This document shows positions 34,410 to 44,691 of a stretch of 64,000 bases of DNA, in pieces. Source of the DNA: Mytilisepta virgata. Lineage: Eukaryota; Mollusca; Bivalvia; Mytilida; Mytilidae. How positions within the stretch are numbered: the first letter of the stretch is position 1; every line of letters begins with the position of its first letter. The translations under genes were made by a program, and so were the position numbers. A model generated the notes under the pieces. It was given only the letters and a program-made list of their open reading frames with translations. It was not told the origin of the DNA and did not search any database. The DNA lies in contig CM051514.1 in assembly GCA_028015205.1 (NCBI GenBank), positions 48,252,150 through 48,316,149 of the forward strand, given 5' to 3'.

Positions 34410-34744
34410 TTTATGACGTCATAGGACGGTCATTCCTAGTCTAACCAAAGAGATAATATGCTCATTCATTATTATTTATTATCACATTTACTGACGTTTA
34501 TTTATTTATATCACAGGAAGTGCCGGAACTATAACCGGAAGTGCTATGCAGAAGAGTATGGTGCTGTCATGATATAACTGTCATTGCTCATTTTAAGACA
34601 CGTGACTTAAGTCAATTTGATATATCCAGACATTTGTGATATCCAAAGAAGTATTTGTTTATGCAGATGTCATTTAACTGTGATATGAGAATGGACCTAA
34701 ATGATCTCGAATTTATGGTTGACCAGCCTTTAGTGTGCAATGAA

Positions 34745-34750
34745 AATAAA
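34745..34750 (+). promoter_or_regulatory. Candidate poly(A) signal of the Rho gene
   Basis: First AATAAA in the 3' UTR, 336 bp after the stop. The UTR also holds a second perfect TGACGTCA at 34414-34421, directly after the stop codon. Confidence 0.5.
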
Positions 34751-34769
34751 TGAAAATACACTGTACAAA

Positions 34770-36586
34770 TATTTAAATGAAGATTATATTTAATAACTTA
34801 TATTAGAAATTTATTATGTTGACATAATTTCCTCATTGCAGATAGCGATAAGAAATAGCAATTCCTTGCATGATCTGTCAAAATCCTTTCTTGCCATATT
34901 AAAAAGTCATTTAAACGATAAATATTGACACAAGTATTGACACAAGTATATATGTTTCTGTCAAAATTAATACTCATTTTGGATGTTGTGTGCTATGGTT
35001 TCTGCAATGAGGAAATGAACTGTTCTCTTGACAAGGAAGGTATGTTGGTCTTCCATAAATGCTAGTAAGCTTATTATCCATTAAAAGTGCAATCTACAAG
35101 TGTGTATAGTGCATACAAAGTGTGTGTGTGTGTAAAATAGAAGCACTGTGTGATGCGGTGGAAGTTACATGTGAAATGGCGTCTGAATGGATCCTGTCTC
35201 ATTGCTAACGGGTATGCACATGTTTTGTCAACACCAGTTGTAGAATGCTATCCATATTTTGTTCAACTTTTATCAAGGTGACTGATATTAAGAAAATTGT
35301 TTCAGGTAAAAGGCGTATTTTTTTTAATAAATAGGCTAGCAATTGAAAAAAACCTATTAATTTAATAGTATGGATTAAATATGTGTAGAGGTTCCCAGTA
35401 TCCAATCCAACATGCCCTATAGGTATTGAAGTAGAAAAACTTGTTTGAACAAAAATAATCAACTTTTACATTGAAGGCAGTGTTCAAAGCGGGAGAAAAT
35501 ACTGGTACTAAAACATGCAGCAAGTACTGTAATGTGCTTGGGTCAAGAGAAAGGTACCAGTCTTTCTCTTTCTGCAAATATGCTATAAAAATTTAGTATG
35601 GGTAGGTAGCAGACAATTTAATTTTTGTAGAAATTTTGAAAGGTAACTAGATTTAGTAGGGCTTAATAGTTTAGCATAGGCTAAAAATAAAGTAGGTTGA
35701 CTGGCCGGAAATCTGGGTGTATTTTTCCTTTAAAATACAATATACTGGTCAATAAGCAGTTAAAAAGCCCAGTGCACAAAAGCTTATCTGAAACGTTGTA
35801 AAGAGGAAATGTTTGATTAGAATAACATCAACAGAAAATGGTTGGCATTCTACACCTGGTTATACTGATATATTGTTGAAAACAAAGTCTTTCATATAAT
35901 GAATACAGAGAGTATGTTTTTTGTAAGTTTGATAAATTTTGTCAGAGGAATGTGTTGCAATAAAAATTGCAAATATACATAAATATTGTTTGTTGCCAAG
36001 AATAATATCCTAGTAATGTGGAGGCGTAATTCTATTCGTGAAATTCAGCTCCTGGCTAGGTCAGGATTTCTGCTTTGAGCCCATGACTATAAGTGCACAC
36101 ATTTCGTTGTCCACAAATATAATCTCCTCAATGATTGTTCTGTATTTCTTCCATAAAATGGACCTACAGGAAGTGTTCTGCAAAAACTGACCCGTTTGCC
36201 CCCCCCCCCCCCCCCCCCCCCCCAAAAAAAAATACAACTACTACAAAAAAATCGCATAAGGTAAGAAAACTGGTCCACTCCAGGACATAATCAAGGTAAT
36301 TGTAAGAACCACCGACAAAGGGAATGAGGTTGTGGATATCATGCATATGCATTTCCAAAAAATGTGTATATTCCTTCAAAACCTGAAAAATTATAAGAGA
36401 AAACGACGGGAACATTTTACCGATTCCATTCTGCATACGAGACAAATTTTGATGTACAATAATTTAAAAACATATTGCAAATTACTACGTCACTGAGGGC
36501 AGTTATAACTGGAATATATGTGAATATTAATAATGAAACATTAAGACAGCAGATACGAGTTATCAACCCATGCACTTTACATATAG
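34770..36586. other. Intergenic, no gene recognised
   Basis: AT-rich; a 25-base C run at 36199-36223 makes artefactual poly-Gly frames on the minus strand. Confidence 0.45.
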
Positions 36587-36630
36587 ATTCTCCTTCAGGT
36601 ACGAGAGAATTTGGATTTTCAACACGCGAG
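36587..36630 (+). mobile_element. Partial foldback element (left arm only)
   Basis: AGATTCTCCTTCAGGTACGA and GATTTTCAACACGCGAG match the left half of the element at 18015-18162. A SINE begins where the centre should be and no right arm follows. Confidence 0.6.
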
Positions 36631-36882
36631 CCGAGTGGTCTAGGTAGTTCGTCATGACTAAAGATCACTAGCCTGTCAACGCTGAGGTTGTGAGTTCGAA
36701 TCTCACCGGTGGCGGGGTGTGTTCGACTCCAATCCTTATTGACAAGGATTGCCAATTTTCCTACCGAAGGTCGGTGGCTTTCTCCGGGTACTCCGGCTCC
36801 CTCCACCAATAAAAACTGACCGCCGCGAAATAGCCAAATGTGCTGAAAACGGCGTAAAACCCCAACTAAACAAACAAACAAA
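36626..36882 (+). mobile_element. tRNA-derived SINE, copy 2
   Basis: Head GCGAGCCGAGTGGTCTAGGT (A-box-like) and GTTGTGAGTTCGAATCTCAC (B-box), core with TCTCCGGGTACTCCGGCTCC, and an (AAAC)n tail at 36868-36882. It matches copy 1 at 20137-20398 throughout. The 154-codon minus-strand frame over it is a shadow. Confidence 0.85.
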
Positions 36883-37584
36883 CATATCTGAGAGGTGGTA
36901 GAGCATTAGTTCCCCCGGTTGATTACGAATTTCTCGGGGTAACAATCCGCCTGACCACTCTATTAAATATTTCTTCTTTATATACTTGTAGATCCAAAGG
37001 GTTAAACTTCAAATAGAAATTCTAATGATATATTGCATGAAAAATGTTAAAGAGAAAAAAAAGAATGAAGTCAGTTGGCATAATTTTTCAGTAATAGCAT
37101 ATTTACTAGGATGTCAGATAAACAATGTTTTAATAGTAAATAAGAAGTAAACAAATCATATTTTATGTGCATTCCAAAAATACTGTACTAAATACAACAA
37201 TAACATGCATCCGGTGCAGTTTAATGGAACTTGCACAATAAACATTACTAAAAAGTACTAACAATAAACCGAAACAAAGACGTTGTCTTATTGACGCAAC
37301 CCCAATGTAATATTTGTGGAATATTTCTTGTTCAGTATTAGTTTTATAGACTTTAATACGATTAAACTCATAGAAGTCTACATCAACAGCTAAGACTACC
37401 ACAAAATATGAAAAAAATCTCCAATAAGTCTACTACCGCACACTACGAATAGGCTCTTTATAGCCTACAACACCAGCTAGGATACCAAAGAACAGACATG
37501 GACTCCTAGTACATATGTGGCGTTGCATGGAGTTTTAAAAACCCACAGTAGACTATCACACAAAATGAAAAATATCACAGCCGG
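36883..37584. other. Intergenic, no gene recognised
   Basis: AT-rich; degenerate versions of the following 49-bp repeat start near 37437. Confidence 0.4.
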
Positions 37585-37890
37585 TAGGCTCAGGCACAAT
37601 ACGAAGAGCCTCATAGTAGCCTACAACATAAGCTAGGCTAACGTACAATACGAATAGGCACCTAATAGCCTACAACACCAGCTAGGCTACTGCACATTAC
37701 GAATGGCCTCATAGTAGTCTACAATACCAGCTAGGCTACGGCACAATACAAATGGCCTCACGGTAGCCTATAACACAAGCTGGGCTACGGCACAATGCTA
37801 AAAGGCTCCTAGTAGCATACAACATCAGCTAGGCTATAGCACAATACGAGTAGCCTACAACACCAGCTTATCCAAGGCACAATACCATTA
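37585..37890. repeat. 49-bp minisatellite with hairpin units
   Basis: AGCTAGGCTA (or AGCTGGGCTA) recurs at 37631, 37680, 37729, 37778 and 37827, exactly 49 bp apart; the last unit is 11 bp short. Units contain TAGCCTA...TAGGCTA, a 7-bp stem around ~10 nt, and GCACAATACGAA. Confidence 0.85.
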
Positions 37891-38515
37891 GCCTCAATTC
37901 TCAAAGAAACTAAAAATAAGAAGTCTTTCATGTGCTAAGGGCGTTTCTCTGCTTTAACACGGGACAGCCATTTTTCGTCCCCATCCGACGGACTAGCATC
38001 GATGCTTGCCAAAATCTTTACCAAATTTCCAAGGAAGATTATAAAAAATTGTTTGTTTCTTTGTATGATTAAGCACGGTATACAAGGATAAGCTTCATTT
38101 ATTGTACAAATTACTACAGTGCTCAAAACAAAACAAATGTTCTTCACATTCATTTAGACTTGTGACAAGTCCCTTTGTAGTTTTTAAATTAATTTTTTTT
38201 CTATGAAAATAAATCACTTTTCTATTCATACTTATTTACTACCAGTATATGTACACTGTTTTATAGTAAATAAGTATCGATAGTAGAGGTACAATGTTTG
38301 CAAAAAATTTAATTACAAAAGGGACAAAATATTGCACAGATACTTTTGGCACGTCTACTGGTCGTTGTTTTTGTAAACATTTGCATGTGTCAATGAAACT
38401 AACGCATTTACTTTAACACCTCGTATTCAATTTAATACCCATACTGCTGATGTTGCAACCTATTACCGGTCTTAAAACACGTACTTAATTCTAAAGGTCG
38501 TATAGAGCGTAAAAA

Positions 38516-38523
<8 letters not shown>

Positions 38524-38564
<41 letters not shown>
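38524..38564. repeat. (TA)n microsatellite
   Basis: About 20 uninterrupted AT dinucleotides. Confidence 0.95.
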
Positions 38565-38567
<3 letters not shown>

Positions 38568-40435
38568 ATATTGTGCATTGACGGAAATTAAAGAAGACAT
38601 AAGTTGATCTATTTTCAGATGATGCGTACTTCATCATCACATTTTTTATGAACATTTTAAAGTATAATGTCAGTATCTATTCTACAAGATTTTAACCAGC
38701 TGGGAGGTACTATATAAAGATCAACAGTTCAGTAAAATTGGGTGGATCAAAGAGCGTTAAACGAAGGTCAATTCCCCGCAAGATAGGACCAATGTTACCT
38801 TTAGATTTATCCAATAGGGGGAAAAACCATGAATTTTAAACCAGTTTGGCCTGCATTGCTATATATTGTATTGGAAGAAGCTAGAAATTAGATTTTAAAT
38901 GCAGCATATAAGCATTGGCTGTCAGAGGTATTGTTTTGTACTTCCGTGATAATTTCAAAATTAAAAAAATCTTTAGCAGTTTATACTTTTTCAGCAGAAC
39001 ATTTACCTCTCTCCTCACACGTTAAGAACCTCAGAGTTATATAGTATTTATTCTGGAATTTTTAACTTTAGAAACCTGCTGGGATATTATCGGAATGAGA
39101 TGCTTGTTCTGTGAACATTCAATCATCATTTAAATAATTTATCAAAGTAGGTAAATATAGATAGCACTTGTTACCTTGTTTTTCTTTACTTTTGTACTTT
39201 CTTGACAGTTAAATTAATAGGAAAAGCACAAAACTGCTCATCTCTTCAAAAATATTGTTTATGACGGACTGCAAAGTATAAAATTTACAGTATACATCTC
39301 TGCTAAATGTCTTAACTGATGGGAAAGAACAGGTTTTATAGAGAAATTGCATTGTCTATACAGCGATATATAAAGTTTCTGAACTTTTATCGTCCTCGAT
39401 GACTTCATTGTAATGTAGCCGTATAATTATTCCCGATCATATTACGTCCTATCAATAGCATCTGATGGGTCCGTGTATCACTTAACAATTTAATATTTTA
39501 AACAGTTTTAAAATTTTATATTGTCAAAGTGTCAAACGCAATAGTCGCCCCAATGACACTTTTTGGTCCATTTTAGATTGTTGCTTTCTAATCAAAAAAT
39601 TAAAAATTCAAATTTTCAAAAAGCGAAATTATCAAAAAGGTACATTTACATTCTGTTTAGTATTTTCAAAGTTTAATTAAAAATATAAAATATTAAATTT
39701 TAAAACGAGTTTTAGAATTTTAAAATGTTTAATTATTTGGTGAAAATTTAATATTTTCAAAATTTTGGAATGTTTATATTTTTAAAACTTTTGTTAAAAA
39801 TTAAAAAATATAAAATTTGAACAGTTTTTTTTAAAATATTGAATTATTAAGTGTTACATGGAACCTGATGACGCTGTGATACATGTAACATAATATGACT
39901 TAACGGAGTGAACAAACAGGAAGAAAAAAAGAATCAAAGCTTTGACCAAATGAACCTGAGTATGTTTTTCACACTGAATAAAAAGTTTCCGAAATGAACT
40001 ACTGACATATTTTTGGTTGTTTAGATGTTTGATAGCACGTCTACATAATAATAATAAATATGATTGGTATGTATATAGATATAACAGATTATCTAATGAG
40101 CTTGTCCTTAGTGACATTAAATATAAATACACCTGAAGACAGACAAGCTTGGCCATGTTGGCGGAACCAGAAGGTGTTCCTTTGGTTAGAAAACTCCGTT
40201 TTTTACCATATTTTTACTACACAAGGCAAATATTTTTTTTATGTAAAAACGTTTTATTTCTTCATTTAGATTTCAGTTAAAATCCCTTTTCATCTTGATT
40301 GCCAGTTTCGCCATTGTAACATTAAAGTATGGGTCTTGAATTATGACATGAAAAATGAAGGTATACAAAGTATGCGTGAATGAGAAAATATTTAAATGGT
40401 TTTAACACTGCCTAAGACTGATGATATCACCATGC
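38565..40435. other. Intergenic, no gene recognised
   Basis: Very AT-rich, with iterated AAAATTTT-like words at 39600-39850. The minus-strand frame 39854-40156 has no recognisable content. Confidence 0.4.
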
Positions 40436-40439
40436 AATA

Positions 40440-40655
40440 CAATCTCTTAACGGTCATCAAGAATAGTCAAACTTGCTTTAAAGGGCACCTCAAAATAGCA
40501 AATCACTGTCTTTAAAGGGCACAATGAAAAAGTCCGGTTCATGAATAATGTATATATATATAAAATCAACCCCTGTACAGAGGGCACCTGCTCACAAAGG
40601 GCACTTTTTTCTGGTCCATTGGATGCCCTTTATAGACAGGTTTGACTGTACATGT
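40440..40655. repeat. Dispersed repeat with AAAGGGCAC words
   Basis: AAAGGGCAC occurs at ~40489, ~40512 and ~40597, with GTCAAACTTGC and TATAGACAGGTTTGACTGTA at opposite ends forming weak inverted termini. No ORF. Confidence 0.5.
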
Positions 40656-41007
40656 GTCAAAAATATGAATTAAATGAATTAAATAGATTTAGACAGTGGA
40701 AAAAATACATGTATGCAGGAGAGGAAGTGTATGTAACTGCTCACTGGAATGGAAAGTGGAAAATAGAAAATTTTCTGTGGATCCAAACCCTTAGAAGAGC
40801 GACTTAAAAATCGTCTGCTTTATTATCCTTCCATCGGCTCTCATGCAATCCGCAGACGATTTATCACTTGTCACCTTCTTATTATTCAGTCATGTCAATA
40901 GTAACATACATTCCTGTATATTGTTTTTACAAGCATACTGCACCTCCGTACATATGGTACACAATAACAGGTTCACTTGTTATGAGATTAGGAAATAATA
41001 ACGTTTT

Positions 41008-41424
41008 AAGCCATATCGTCTCGTTTTTCATGGGTGAAGTTTTCAAGCTTCGCTCTGTAGACAACTATAAAAGATCTAAATTTGAGAAAGAAGGCCATTG
41101 TCCGATTCATTGGTAACCCACGTACTCCATGAAGTTGTTTACTACAAAAACCTTTTTCTTATATTTTTGGCATGGCCTGGTGTGTTTTCAACAGAAAATG
41201 TCCGGTTTGAAAACGTATTAAGGCATATCGTCTCGTTTTTCATGGGTGAAGTTTTCAAGCTTCGCTCTGTAGACAACTATAAAAGATCTAAATTAGAGAA
41301 AGAAGGCTACTGTCCGATTCATTGGTAACTCGCGTACTTCATGAAGTTGTTTACTACAAAAACCTTTTTCTTATATTTTTGGCATGGCCTGGTGTGTTTT
41401 CAACAGAAAATGTCCGGTTTGAAA
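41008..41424 (+). repeat. 213-bp tandem duplication
   Basis: ATATCGTCTCGTTTTTCATG starts at ~41012 and ~41225. The copies stay nearly identical through GAAAATGTCCGGTTTGAAAA. A short frame (HIVSFFMGEVFKLRSVDNYK...CPIHW) is repeated in both; its few differences include silent and conservative changes, but nothing else supports a gene. Confidence 0.85.
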
Positions 41425-41429
41425 ATCAG

Positions 41430-41943
41430 AACGACACTTAAAGGGAGGCGCCAACCCGCCGACTAACTTCCAGTTGATGAAATCATACTTTACCGTAACT
41501 TTCAATTTATTATGTTGTCATAACGGATACTTTTTTGGTACAAAATTAACTGGAATCTTACCATACAACATCTACCATCAACGGTCAACCTTCCCTTCCT
41601 TTTACATGTTAAAACGATTGATTACTGTAAACTTACTTGTGAATTTTTGTTTTTTTTAGAAAGTGTGATGTTTTAATTGCGGGACAAAAAATAAATATAT
41701 CAAATTCCTTACTTTCTCCTTTACATTTTCTTGAAGTACGTGTATATTAATTTATTTTGTTTAGAAAATTATCATCTTTTATTTTGTCGCCAAGGCCAAG
41801 TTCATTCTAGGCCAAAATACTTACATATTTCTTATTATGTGTTTACTTATTTTTGTACGATAAGTTATGGTCTGGCATTATTATGGTATTAAAGACATCA
41901 TTTCTCAAGATAACACAAAAAAACTTTTAGACATAAAACTTTT
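41430..41943. other. Intergenic, no gene recognised
   Basis: AT-rich left flank of the retroelement cluster. Confidence 0.4.
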
Positions 41944-42944
41944 ATAGATATGATTAAATTTCATCAATCAGAACTTATCAAATCATACATTGTAAATATA
42001 TATGTTAAATTAAACAAAAGAGGCAAAGATCTATTAGATCTCCATATAAGTAATCAGATTAGAATATTGAATGGGAGAACCTTATGGGACACCTTTGGTG
42101 CATATACATATTATACACCTAACGTTGCCAGTACGGTTGATTATACACTTGTGTCGGAGAATATCTGCAACTATATATTATATTTTAGAGTATCCCACTT
42201 TATTCCAACACTATCAGATTGTCACTAGTTGTTGGAGTGGTCTCTCTCTGCAAATTATTGTATTAATTCTAACATTTGTAATGATATAGATACACATGTA
42301 ATGAAATTAAATTTCATATGGTCAGATGATTCTCCAAATCTCTTTCAGACAGCCATTTTATCCCCTCAAATTCAGCAGGAATTAACTGAATTTATAGAAA
42401 CAGACATTCTTGATACTAATGAATCTATTAACTCTGCTTCAAAAAATCTTTCTACCATAATTATATCAACTGCGACCAAATCTCTAAAACGAAGAAATTT
42501 TCAAACAAGAAAAGTCACAAACAAAAACATAAAAAGTGGTACGATTCAGAAATATTTGTAGCAAAAGATTTTACTGGGCTATGGCAAAATATTTTCAAAG
42601 TACCCTTATAACCCAAAAGTAAAAGGTAATTTCTACAAATTATACCGTGAATATACAAAACTTTAAAAGTTCAAATATAGAAAATTCAAACAAACACTAC
42701 TTTCTAAAATCGAGAGTCTTCATGACGAAGACCCTAATTATATTGGAAGTTAATAAATGAACTAAAAGAGAAAGAAACCAATGAAAATGATAGCTCGGTT
42801 TCTTTCTCCGCATGGAAGTCCCATTTTGGAAACCTAAGTAAGCCAAAACCAGAGTTGATTTCATACATTACTAAATTAAAGGACCAACTAGAGAACCTTG
42901 AAAAGATTAAATGTTTCACTGAACTCGATTCACGAATTTCTGTA
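41944..42944 (+). pseudogene. LINE ORF2 fragment: endonuclease end and linker (broken)
   Basis: Plus-strand remnant in several frames. It holds the end of an APE-type endonuclease (ILNGRTLWDTFGAYTYYTP, STVDYTLVSE, TLSDCH), a linker (LTEFIETDILDTNESINSA) and the pre-RT stretch (LENLEKIKCFTELDSRISVS). Stops and frameshifts separate the parts. It is cut at ~42944 by the tail of the minus-strand LINE, and no RT of its own follows. Confidence 0.75.
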
Positions 42945-43201
42945 TCAAGACAAGACAAGACAAGACAATTTTATTCTTTAAAACCATTGTAACAACATTG
43001 GTACAAAGAATGTAAATACAGAAAGAATTATCTATATAATATTGAGTGCACATGACAAGATTATGGATGACATAAGTTCATACAATGTATGTAAATATAT
43101 ATAGAAAATATTATATGGAAGAAAAAAAAATAAAAAGGAAGAAGAAGACGGACAAAGGCTAGCCTGGAAGACCTGCTAGTAAATTTATAACCTTAATAAA
43201 T
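42945..43201 (-). mobile_element. 3' end of the minus-strand LINE
   Basis: On the minus strand this holds the last residues of ORF2 (LLAGLPG then TAG at 43161-43159), a ~190-bp 3' UTR and the pentanucleotide tail. Confidence 0.75.
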
Positions 43202-43818
43202 TGTTATGATATTGTAATTATTATATTTATATTTATTTATCTTGGCCTGGTTTGTTTTGTGTGGCCTTGTGACGTGTATAATATGTTTACATAATAATTA
43301 TAGTTGTTTACCAAATAATGTTATAACTGCGCAGTTTAGAAGTCACTGGAACAATAATGGATACTGGTGGAATGACTAGAACTTTCTATTTGACTTACGT
43401 AATAATTATGGTGTGATTCGAACTTCTACCGTATTCCAGAAGTTTCCGTTCTACAGTATATATACGGACAAGAAAGTTAGACTTTCAGAACATCATTTAT
43501 CGGACCACAGATAGACATTCTTGTGTTCTCAGCTGTTGGATTTATTTACGTTTCACACATCATCCTCGACATACTTTTATTTGCGTTGCATCATACTAGA
43601 TTGTGACTGATTGGATATAATATTCCGTTTGGATTCAGGCAACAGTGACCAGAATTCCGGATTAGGAAAAGACGAAGGATTTTGAACAGTTAAGTTGACA
43701 TTTTAGTTTTTTTGTAATATTTTTTGTAAACTTTGTATATATAATAAATCTTGTTAAATTTTATTATTGATTTGTGTCTTTTGTTGGCTACATTTTAAAG
43801 GTGATTTCGGCCGTAACA
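43202..43818 (+). repeat. 5' LTR of the gypsy element
   Basis: 617 bp with terminal TGTTA/TAACA. It has TATATATA at 43457-43464 as a candidate TATA box and AATAAA at 43743-43748. Confidence 0.95.
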
Positions 43819-43823
43819 GAAAT

Positions 43824-43841
43824 TGGGGGCTCGTCCGGGAT
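43824..43841 (+). other. Primer binding site, tRNA-Pro type
   Basis: TGGGGGCTCGTCCGGGAT starts 5 nt after the 5' LTR. It is the 18-nt tRNA-Pro-complementary PBS familiar from murine leukaemia virus (established knowledge). Confidence 0.85.
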
Positions 43842-43906
43842 AACGTTAATATCTTAATAATTTTTTTCAGTATTTTTATTAGAATTAACCAACAAAATTC
43901 TACAAA

Positions 43907-44683
43907 ATGGAATTTGATGCTGGTAAATTTTTGAAAACGCCAGACCTGGAAGGGTTTGATAAGTTAAAGAAAGAAGAATTAGTGTTGCTTGCTAAACATC
44001 TAAAAATAGATTTTAGAACATCTATGAGAAAACAAATTATAAAAAATTTGGTAATAGACAATTTAGTTGACTTGGAAATTTTTGGTGAAGAGGCTCTTGA
44101 CCTCAAGGTCGAAAAAGTTGATGCTTTAAAATTAAAACAGCTTGAATTAGAACATGAACTTAAATTAAAACAATTAGAAAAAGAAGATGAATTTAAATTA
44201 AAACAATTACAGGCAGAACTTGAAATGAGGGAAAGGTTAGAGATGGAGAAAATGAAAATAGAACTGGCTAAAGTAGAAAGCAACACTAAGTCAAAATCAG
44301 AACATTTTGAGGCAGCAAAAAATATACGTTTGGTTCCTAAATTTTGTGAAAAAACGGTTGATAAATTTTTTCCACAATTTGAGAAAATTGCTCAAAATTT
44401 GAAATGGCCAAAGCCTTATTGGACTACAATGCTGCAAAGTGTTTTAGTGGGCAAGGCCGCTGAAATTTACTCAGCACTGTCTTCAGAAAAAAGTTCTGAT
44501 TATGACACTGTTAAACAGGAAGTTTTAAAAGCTTATGAGCTAGTGCCAGAAGCATATAGACAGAAATTTAGGTCTTATAAAAAGTTTGAATCACAAACCT
44601 ATGTTGAATTTGCTAGGGAAAAAGAAGATCTATTTGATAAATGGCTTACGTCAAAGAAAATAGATAAAAATTTTGATAATTAA
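43907..44683 (+). CDS. gag: Gypsy gag, 5' part (ends at a frame break)
   Basis: 258 residues. The N-terminus is SAP/helical (EELVLLAKHLKIDFRTSMRK), followed by a Glu/Lys/Leu coiled coil (~66-125, KLKQLE repeats) and a capsid/SCAN-like region (PYWTTMLQSVLVGKAAEIYS, PEAYRQKFRSYKKF, EFAREKEDLFDKWL). It stops at TAA 44681-44683 in the middle of the SCAN-like helices, and the remaining helices (LMLLEEFKQCVNLDLKTHL) continue in the -1 frame at the start of the next ORF. The break therefore looks mutational rather than a natural gag end. It forms the particle shell. Confidence 0.9.
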   Translation: MEFDAGKFLKTPDLEGFDKLKKEELVLLAKHLKIDFRTSMRKQIIKNLVIDNLVDLEIFGEEALDLKVEKVDALKLKQLELEHELKLKQLEKEDEFKLKQLQAELEMRERLEMEKMKIELAKVESNTKSKSEHFEAAKNIRLVPKFCEKTVDKFFPQFEKIAQNLKWPKPYWTTMLQSVLVGKAAEIYSALSSEKSSDYDTVKQEVLKAYELVPEAYRQKFRSYKKFESQTYVEFAREKEDLFDKWLTSKKIDKNFDN

Positions 44684-44691
44684 GACAACTA

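Noticed and set aside
36087..36445. Poly-glycine frames on the minus strand
   Set aside because: Created by the 25-base C run at 36199-36223.
36626..36720. Functional tRNA gene
   Set aside because: A and B boxes are present, but the head is followed by a SINE core and (AAAC)n tail, and a second copy exists.
36417..36881. 154-codon minus-strand frame
   Set aside because: It is antisense to the tRNA-derived SINE; the same frame is broken in the other SINE copy.
43900..44286. 128-codon Ser-rich minus-strand frame
   Set aside because: Antisense to the Lys/Glu-rich coiled coil of gag.
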